From Alphaproteobacteria bacterium UBA6038 (GTDB taxonomy: Bacteria > Pseudomonadota > Alphaproteobacteria > Micropepsales > Micropepsaceae), in assembly GCA_002429315.1 (NCBI GenBank), contig DIZC01000021.1, positions 1,110 to 19,935 of the forward strand: a stretch of DNA of 18,826 nucleotides, given 5' to 3'. Both the position numbers and the translations under genes were made by a program. Of this stretch, positions 14,613 through 18,826 are shown one piece after another. The notes under the pieces were generated by a model, which was not told the DNA's origin, searched no databases, and was given only the letters and a program-made list of their open reading frames with translations. The number at the start of each line of letters is the position of its first letter. The first letter of the stretch is position 1.

Positions 14613-14618
14613 TATATT
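14613..14618 (+). promoter_or_regulatory. Possible -10 box of rlmN
   Basis: TATATT ends 6 bases before the rlmN ATG, with no ribosome site in between. That would fit a leaderless transcript starting at or near the ATG. The TTGACA at 14605-14610 is too close to serve as its -35. The call rests on position only. Confidence 0.25.
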
Positions 14619-14624
14619 GACGCA

Positions 14625-15749
14625 ATGTTCCCAACCAACCTCATTGGCCTGCCGTTCGAGGGCCTGAAGGCGGCGATAGTCGAAGCCGGCGTGGCGGAGA
14701 AGGCCGCGCCCATGCGCGCGCGCCAGCTGTGGAACTGGATCTATGTCCATGGCGCACGCGACTTCGTGAGCATGACCAACCTCGCGAAGGATTTCCGCGC
14801 GCACATGGCCGAGCGGTTCACGCTTGCCCGGCCGCAGGTGGTGACCGAACAGATTTCGAATGACGGCACGCGCAAATGGCTCCTGCGCGGCGGACCGGGC
14901 GTCGAGTTCGAAACCGTGTTCATCCCGGAGCCCGGCCGCGGCACCTTGTGCGTCTCTTCCCAGGTCGGCTGCACCCTCAATTGTCGCTTTTGCCATACCG
15001 GCACCCAGCGGCTGGTGCGCAACCTGACGCCGGGGGAAATCGTCGGCCAGGTGATGGTCGCGCGCGATGCCTTGGGGGATTGGCCGAGCACAGGCGAGAA
15101 CCGCCGCCTCACCAATGTGGTGATGATGGGCATGGGCGAGCCGCTCTACAATTTCGAGAACGTGAAGGCGGCGCTCGCCATCGTCGCGGACGGCGATGGT
15201 CTTGCGCTCTCCAAACGCCGCATCACGCTCTCCACCGCCGGGGTGGTGCCGATGATCAGGCGGGCAGGCGAGGAGATCGGCTCGGCGCTGGCCATTTCGC
15301 TGCATGCGGCGCGCGACGAGGTCCGCGACATCCTCGTGCCGCTCAACAGGAAGTATCCGGTTGTCGAGCTGCTGCAGGCCTGCCGTGCCTATCCCGGCCT
15401 CTCCAATGCGCGGCGCATCACTTTCGAATATGTGATGCTGAAAGGCGTCAACGACACCCTCGCTGACGCGCGCGAGCTGGTGCGCGTCATCCGCGGCATT
15501 CCCGCCAAGATCAACCTCATTCCGTTCAATCCGTGGCCCGGTGCGCCCTACGAATGCTCGGATTGGGAGCAGATCGAGAAATTCGCGGAGATCGTGAACC
15601 GCGCCGGCTATGCGTCGCCGGTGCGCACGCCGCGCGGCCGCGACATCATGGCCGCCTGCGGCCAGCTCAAAAGCGAGAGTGTGAAACTACGCGCTAGCGA
15701 ACGTCTGGCCCAACTCCGCTCGCAAGAACTAGCGCGCATTCCGGGCTAA
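14625..15749 (+). CDS. rlmN: 23S rRNA (adenine-C2)-methyltransferase RlmN
   Basis: A 374-residue radical SAM enzyme that methylates C2 of A2503 in 23S rRNA and of A37 in some tRNAs. The SAM-cluster motif CTLNCRFC and the flanking SSQVGC are intact. Other family segments are visible: VVMMGMGEPLYNFENV, RRITLSTAGVVPMI, ISLHAARDEVRD, LKGVNDT, INLIPFNPWPG and the C-terminal RGRDIMAACGQL, whose cysteine takes part in the covalent RNA intermediate. The length is normal for alphaproteobacteria. The ATG at 14625 gives MFPTNLIGLPFEGLK. The open frame extends to 14583, but that part is translated repeat sequence. It lies 37 bp beyond the right inverted repeat, so the cassette sits between it and ialB. 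Confidence 0.97.
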   Translation: MFPTNLIGLPFEGLKAAIVEAGVAEKAAPMRARQLWNWIYVHGARDFVSMTNLAKDFRAHMAERFTLARPQVVTEQISNDGTRKWLLRGGPGVEFETVFIPEPGRGTLCVSSQVGCTLNCRFCHTGTQRLVRNLTPGEIVGQVMVARDALGDWPSTGENRRLTNVVMMGMGEPLYNFENVKAALAIVADGDGLALSKRRITLSTAGVVPMIRRAGEEIGSALAISLHAARDEVRDILVPLNRKYPVVELLQACRAYPGLSNARRITFEYVMLKGVNDTLADARELVRVIRGIPAKINLIPFNPWPGAPYECSDWEQIEKFAEIVNRAGYASPVRTPRGRDIMAACGQLKSESVKLRASERLAQLRSQELARIPG

Positions 15750-15754
15750 AGGGT

Positions 15755-16723
15755 ATGACCAACGATCTTGACCCCGACTTCTCAGAACATGAACGTATAT
15801 TTCATTATACAACACCGGAGGGTCTTTACGGCATTCTGGAGAGCACCTGCCTATGGGCTACGCATTTTCAGTTTCTGAACGACAGCAAGGAGTTTTATGC
15901 CGCCCGAGAGTCGCTGATTCAATTCGTCCATAAGGCAATTCACAGGAGGTTCGCTGCTTGGAAGGTCAACAAGCAATTTGTTTTCGAACATGGCGTAAAT
16001 TTATCTAGCCTCGCGCTTCACGAGGCAGGCGTCATCGTAGATGCCATGTACAAAACCACGTATGAGACTTTGGGTTGGCCATTTGTATTTTCCGGATTCT
16101 GCTGCAATCCAGATCATAAGTCGTACCGAAACGGCGGTCTGTTGCACTGGGCGACATATGGGCGACGCGGCGGATATGCCATCCGACTAAATCCGCACAA
16201 AATTGTTCCGCTACTTAAGGCGGAAAATACGAAATTCCCTGATTTTGTTTACCTCTCGAGCAGGGTGGTGTATTCGGAGGACGCACCTGAGAGCCGATTC
16301 AAGACAGACTACGAGACGCTTGCTACCGTCGCCCAGTCAATGATCGAGGGTATGGCCAAGGACGACCTTTCCCATGTCGATGTAGCAAGGTCCGCTGATC
16401 CATTCTGGCGGATATCGAGCATGCTGAAGGACGAATATTTCCGCGACGAATCCGAAGCGAGAATCGTGGGCCTAATCATGAATACGGGACGGCCCGGCAA
16501 CCAGCAGCACGTGATCCATGTTAGACACAGGGATGGTGTCTCGATTCCCTATATCAAGATATTTGAGCATTCCCTCTTAGGTGAAAACTGCCCCATTGAG
16601 GCAATCATCATTGGCCCTCATCCGGAAAGAGCACGCCGTTACCGAGCTCTTACGACCTTCTTGCGACATTCAAAGTTGGATTTCATAGACGTAATCGAAT
16701 CGGACGTTCCATTTATTGCATAA
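15755..16723 (+). CDS. DUF2971 domain protein, low-GC insert
   Basis: A 322-residue soluble protein of the DUF2971 family, function not established. Typical landmarks are IFHYTTPEGLYGILES (H17-Y18-T19), LWATHFQFLNDSKEF (N42-D43, E46), GFCCNPDHKSYRNGGLLHWA, TYGRRGGYAIRL, and KDEYFRDESEARIV with the E232/E234...R236 motif. The start of the fold looks like the H-Y-T strand of ADP-ribosyltransferase-type folds, but that is my inference. It starts 5 bp after the rlmN stop with GGGT as a poor ribosome site. GC content drops sharply: 25 of 60 bases in 15781-15840 against 41 of 60 in rlmN 15181-15240. That marks it as recently transferred into a conserved neighbourhood. Confidence 0.85.
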   Translation: MTNDLDPDFSEHERIFHYTTPEGLYGILESTCLWATHFQFLNDSKEFYAARESLIQFVHKAIHRRFAAWKVNKQFVFEHGVNLSSLALHEAGVIVDAMYKTTYETLGWPFVFSGFCCNPDHKSYRNGGLLHWATYGRRGGYAIRLNPHKIVPLLKAENTKFPDFVYLSSRVVYSEDAPESRFKTDYETLATVAQSMIEGMAKDDLSHVDVARSADPFWRISSMLKDEYFRDESEARIVGLIMNTGRPGNQQHVIHVRHRDGVSIPYIKIFEHSLLGENCPIEAIIIGPHPERARRYRALTTFLRHSKLDFIDVIESDVPFIA

Positions 16724-16743
16724 AAGAGAAAAGGGTTTTTTGG

Positions 16744-17487
16744 ATGGGTGGTTCATTCGACCTCACCGGCAAAGTTGTTGTCGTGACCGGGGGCTCGCGC
16801 GGGCTGGGGCGTGAGATGGTGCTCGCCTTCGCCCGTGCCGGCGCCGATGTGGTGATCGCCAGCCGAAAGCTCGAGGCCTGCGAAGCGGCGGCGCGCGAGG
16901 TGGAAGCGCTCGGCCGCCGCGCGTTGCCGTTCGCGGCGCACGTCGGCGAGTGGGAGGACAATGACCGTCTCGCCGAAGCAGCCTACGCGCAGTTCGGCCG
17001 CGTGGATGTTCTGGTCAACAATGCCGGCATGTCGCCGCTCGCGCCGTCGCTGGTGGAAACCACCGAAGCGCTGTTCGACAAGGTGTTGGACGTAAACTTC
17101 AAGGGCCCGTTCCGGCTGTCCGTCCTCATCGGCGAGCGCATGAAGGAGGACGACGGCGGCGCGATCATCAACCTGTCGTCCACCGCGGCGTTCAAACCGG
17201 AGCCGCACACGGTGCCGTATTCCGGCGCCAAGGCCGCGATCAATGCCATGACCGTGGCGCTGGCCAAGGCGTTTGCGCCGACGGTGCGGGTGAACTGCAT
17301 CGCGCCCGGCCCGTTCCTCACCGATGTCTCGACCGTTTGGCGCGAGAACAAGGCCTACGAGCAGTCGCTTGGGCTGAAGCGCTTCGGCCAGCCGCATGAG
17401 ATTGTCGGTACCGCGCTATATCTCGCCAGCGACGCGTCTTCCTATGTCACGGGCCAGATTATCCGCGTGGACGGCGGGACGTGGTGA
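16744..17487 (+). CDS. Classical SDR family oxidoreductase
   Basis: A 247-residue classical short-chain dehydrogenase/reductase. TGGSRGLG (15-22) binds the dinucleotide, and Arg19 and Arg41 (ASRKLE) suggest NADP(H). NNAG (92-95), Asn118, Ser146, Tyr159 and Lys163 (PYSGAK) form the complete catalytic set. NCIAPGPFLTDV and the closing GQIIRVDGGTW are typical. Similar proteins are annotated as 3-oxoacyl-ACP reductase-like or gluconate/glucose dehydrogenases, and the substrate cannot be told from sequence. GC content returns to the window's high level right at this gene. The ATG lies after an A/G-rich stretch (AGAAAAGGG). The stop is 3 bp from the convergent radical SAM gene. Confidence 0.93.
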   Translation: MGGSFDLTGKVVVVTGGSRGLGREMVLAFARAGADVVIASRKLEACEAAAREVEALGRRALPFAAHVGEWEDNDRLAEAAYAQFGRVDVLVNNAGMSPLAPSLVETTEALFDKVLDVNFKGPFRLSVLIGERMKEDDGGAIINLSSTAAFKPEPHTVPYSGAKAAINAMTVALAKAFAPTVRVNCIAPGPFLTDVSTVWRENKAYEQSLGLKRFGQPHEIVGTALYLASDASSYVTGQIIRVDGGTW

Positions 17488-17490
17488 CCG

Positions 17491-18441
17491 CTACGGCTTC
17501 GCGCTGCAGCTGGCGCCGCCGAGCACGCAGAATTTGGCGCAGTGCGGGTGGTTGAGCGCGACCGTGCGGTTCGCCTCCTCCAGGGTGCGTCCCAGCTCGA
17601 ATTGCGGATCATAGGGCAACAGCGTGCAGGAAAGCACCACCGGGTGCGCGGCGCCGGCGCGCTTCACCACCATGCGGCTGGTGGCGCACATCACGTCCGA
17701 GGGCGATTTGCCGAGGAGGCCCCAGCAGGCGGTGGTGATTTCCGGAACGTCGGAGCTTCCGTCCATCTCCGGGAAGATCACCAGTTGGCCCGGATCGTAA
17801 GCATCCACCGGCCAGCCGCGCTCGCCGATGAGCCGCGCGAAGCCGGCGCGCAGTCCCCCTTCGTCCTCGCTGGTGAAATGGCGGCCGGCCAGGGCGATCC
17901 TGAAGTCGTTCTTCGCCAGCCAATCGGTGCCCTCGCTGGTTTTGGCAAAACTGCCCCTCCCTCGCTCCGCATCGTGAACCGCAGCCGTGTAATGATCGAG
18001 GCTTACGCGGAGGGTGAGCTTGCGTCCGAACTCCGCGTTCAAGGCGAGCAGCGCGCGGCGCTTCAGCGCCATCGGCTTCATCGCATTGGTGAGCACCAGC
18101 ACGCCGAAGCCTCGGGCCAAGGCGCTCCAAAGCATTTCGGCGATGTCGCGGTTGAGGAACGGCTCGCCGCCGGTGAAACCGATCTCGCGAGTTTGCCAGC
18201 CGAGCGCGGCGATCTCGTCGAGATAGCGTTCCACCTCCGCCGTCGTGAGATAGGCCAGGCGGCCATTCGTCGGGCTGCTTTCGATGTAGCAATGGCCGCA
18301 TTCGATGTTGCACAGTGAGCCGGTGTTGAACCACAACGTGTCCAGCCGCTCGAGCGGAACGGCGGCGCGCGGCGCGCCCGTGGCGGTGACGGCGGGATCG
18401 CGGAACTTGGCAGGATCGAGCAGCTTGAACGGCAGATTCAA
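17491..18441 (-). CDS. Radical SAM protein with cysteine-rich C-terminus
   Basis: A 316-residue enzyme. The radical SAM cluster motif is CNIECGHC (C44, C48, C51), followed by EIGFTGGEPFLNRDI (the GGEP SAM-binding element) and a TIM-barrel-like region to about 230. The C-terminal part has six more cysteines (239, 252, 272, 301, 305 and 312, the last three in CAKFCVLGGASC). This resembles SPASM/twitch auxiliary iron-sulfur cluster regions of peptide- or protein-modifying enzymes. No candidate precursor peptide or partner was found nearby, so the substrate is unknown. It diverges from argG with 65 bp between the starts and converges on the SDR. The ATG at 18441 gives MNLPFKLLDP. It has no strong ribosome site. 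Confidence 0.9.
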   Translation of the reverse strand: MNLPFKLLDPAKFRDPAVTATGAPRAAVPLERLDTLWFNTGSLCNIECGHCYIESSPTNGRLAYLTTAEVERYLDEIAALGWQTREIGFTGGEPFLNRDIAEMLWSALARGFGVLVLTNAMKPMALKRRALLALNAEFGRKLTLRVSLDHYTAAVHDAERGRGSFAKTSEGTDWLAKNDFRIALAGRHFTSEDEGGLRAGFARLIGERGWPVDAYDPGQLVIFPEMDGSSDVPEITTACWGLLGKSPSDVMCATSRMVVKRAGAAHPVVLSCTLLPYDPQFELGRTLEEANRTVALNHPHCAKFCVLGGASCSAKP

Positions 18442-18474
18442 AATGGCGTCCCGTTGTGTCGCCGCCCTTCAGTC

Positions 18475-18480
18475 TATAGT
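18475..18480 (+). promoter_or_regulatory. Possible -10 box of argG
   Basis: TATAGT lies 26 bases before the argG GTG. A weak TTGTGT stands 15 bp upstream as a possible -35. The resulting leader of about 20 bases would include the GAGGAG ribosome site at 18495-18500. Confidence 0.35.
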
Positions 18481-18506
18481 CGCGCGCCAGGCTTGAGGAG
18501 AGCGCC

Positions 18507-18826
18507 GTGAGCCGCGATCGCGTTCGCAAAGTCGTGCTGGCCTATTCGGGCGGGCTGGACACCTCCGTCATCCTGAAATGGCTGCAGACGGCCTATCAGG
18601 CCGAGGTCGTCACGTTCACTGCCGACTTGGGACAGGGCGAGGAGCTGGAGCCGGCGCGCAAGAAGGCCGAGCTGCTCGGCATCAGGCCGGAAAACATCTT
18701 CGTCGAAGACCTGCGCGAGGAATTCGTCCGCGACTACGTCTTCCCCATGTTCCGAGCTAACGCGCTATACGAAGGGGCCTACCTGCTTGGCACCTCCATC
18801 GCACGGCCGCTGATCGCCAAGCGCCA
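18507..18826 (+). CDS. argG: Argininosuccinate synthase, 5' end
   Basis: The first 106 codons of argininosuccinate synthase, running off the right edge. The enzyme joins citrulline and aspartate with ATP in arginine biosynthesis. The N-terminal P-loop-like pyrophosphatase motif AYSGGLDTSVILKWL is intact, followed by EVVTFTADLGQGEE, the segment EDLREEFVRDYVFPMFRANA, and YEGAYLLGTSIARPLIAKR, all characteristic of ArgG. The start is GTG at 18507, chosen because GAGGAG stands 6 bases upstream and the product begins SRDRVRKVVLAYSGG as in relatives. The catalytic C-terminal part is outside the window. Confidence 0.97.
   Translation, partial: MSRDRVRKVVLAYSGGLDTSVILKWLQTAYQAEVVTFTADLGQGEELEPARKKAELLGIRPENIFVEDLREEFVRDYVFPMFRANALYEGAYLLGTSIARPLIAKR

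Noticed and set aside
14605..14618. TTGACA followed by TATATT as a standard promoter
   Set aside because: The two hexamers are only 2 bp apart, far from the 16-18 bp needed. Only the TATATT position is kept as a weak -10 candidate.

Overview
The window comes from a high-GC alphaproteobacterium, most likely of the Hyphomicrobiales/Rhodospirillales range. The evidence is an IalB-family exported protein beside rlmN, an asparaginase of the Rhizobium etli type, a TPR-glycosyltransferase fusion, and many tightly packed genes with overlapping or nearly touching stops. The order is inferred from gene content only. No rRNA, tRNA, CRISPR array, prophage or transposase gene was recognised.

Layout. 1-156 is the 3' end of thiC (thiamine pyrimidine synthesis). 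172-2890 is an accessory stretch: a small lower-GC membrane protein, an orphan DUF4157 HExxH protein (minus), a short thiC-like coding remnant, and a TlpA-like thioredoxin-fold gene (minus) whose Tat leader seems damaged by a 17/18-bp tandem duplication. 3026-4600 is a six-TPR protein fused to a GT9-like glycosyltransferase. 4640-6432 (minus) is a two-gene unit: an exported protein built from two diverged copies of one domain, then a GlsB/YeaQ-like small membrane protein. 6564-7811 is an NRAMP-fold transporter with altered metal-site motifs. 7815-8816 (minus) is a zinc-free quinone oxidoreductase, 8961-9371 a DUF6491 secreted protein, and 9356-10390 (minus) an asparaginase.

10465-13373 is a compact, translationally coupled plus-strand operon: ABC-2 ATPase, ABC-2 permease, an atypical SDR lacking the catalytic Ser and Tyr, and a DsbA-fold 2-hydroxychromene-2-carboxylate isomerase-like protein. 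13635-14174 is ialB-like. Immediately after its stop lies a 406-bp cassette (14182-14587) bounded by 23-bp inverted repeats made of three heptamers. It carries a four-helix-bundle (S23/bAvd-like) gene broken by an in-frame amber codon. rlmN follows (14625-15749), then a clearly lower-GC DUF2971 gene (15755-16723), a classical SDR (16744-17487), a convergent radical SAM protein with a cysteine-rich C-terminus (17491-18441, minus), and the 5' end of argG (18507 to the window end).

The best candidates for new biology are the heptamer-flanked four-helix-bundle cassette together with the related heptamer array at 10412-10446, the DUF2971 insert with a possible ADP-ribosyltransferase-like motif set, the orphan DUF4157 protein, the internally duplicated exported protein, and the radical SAM protein.
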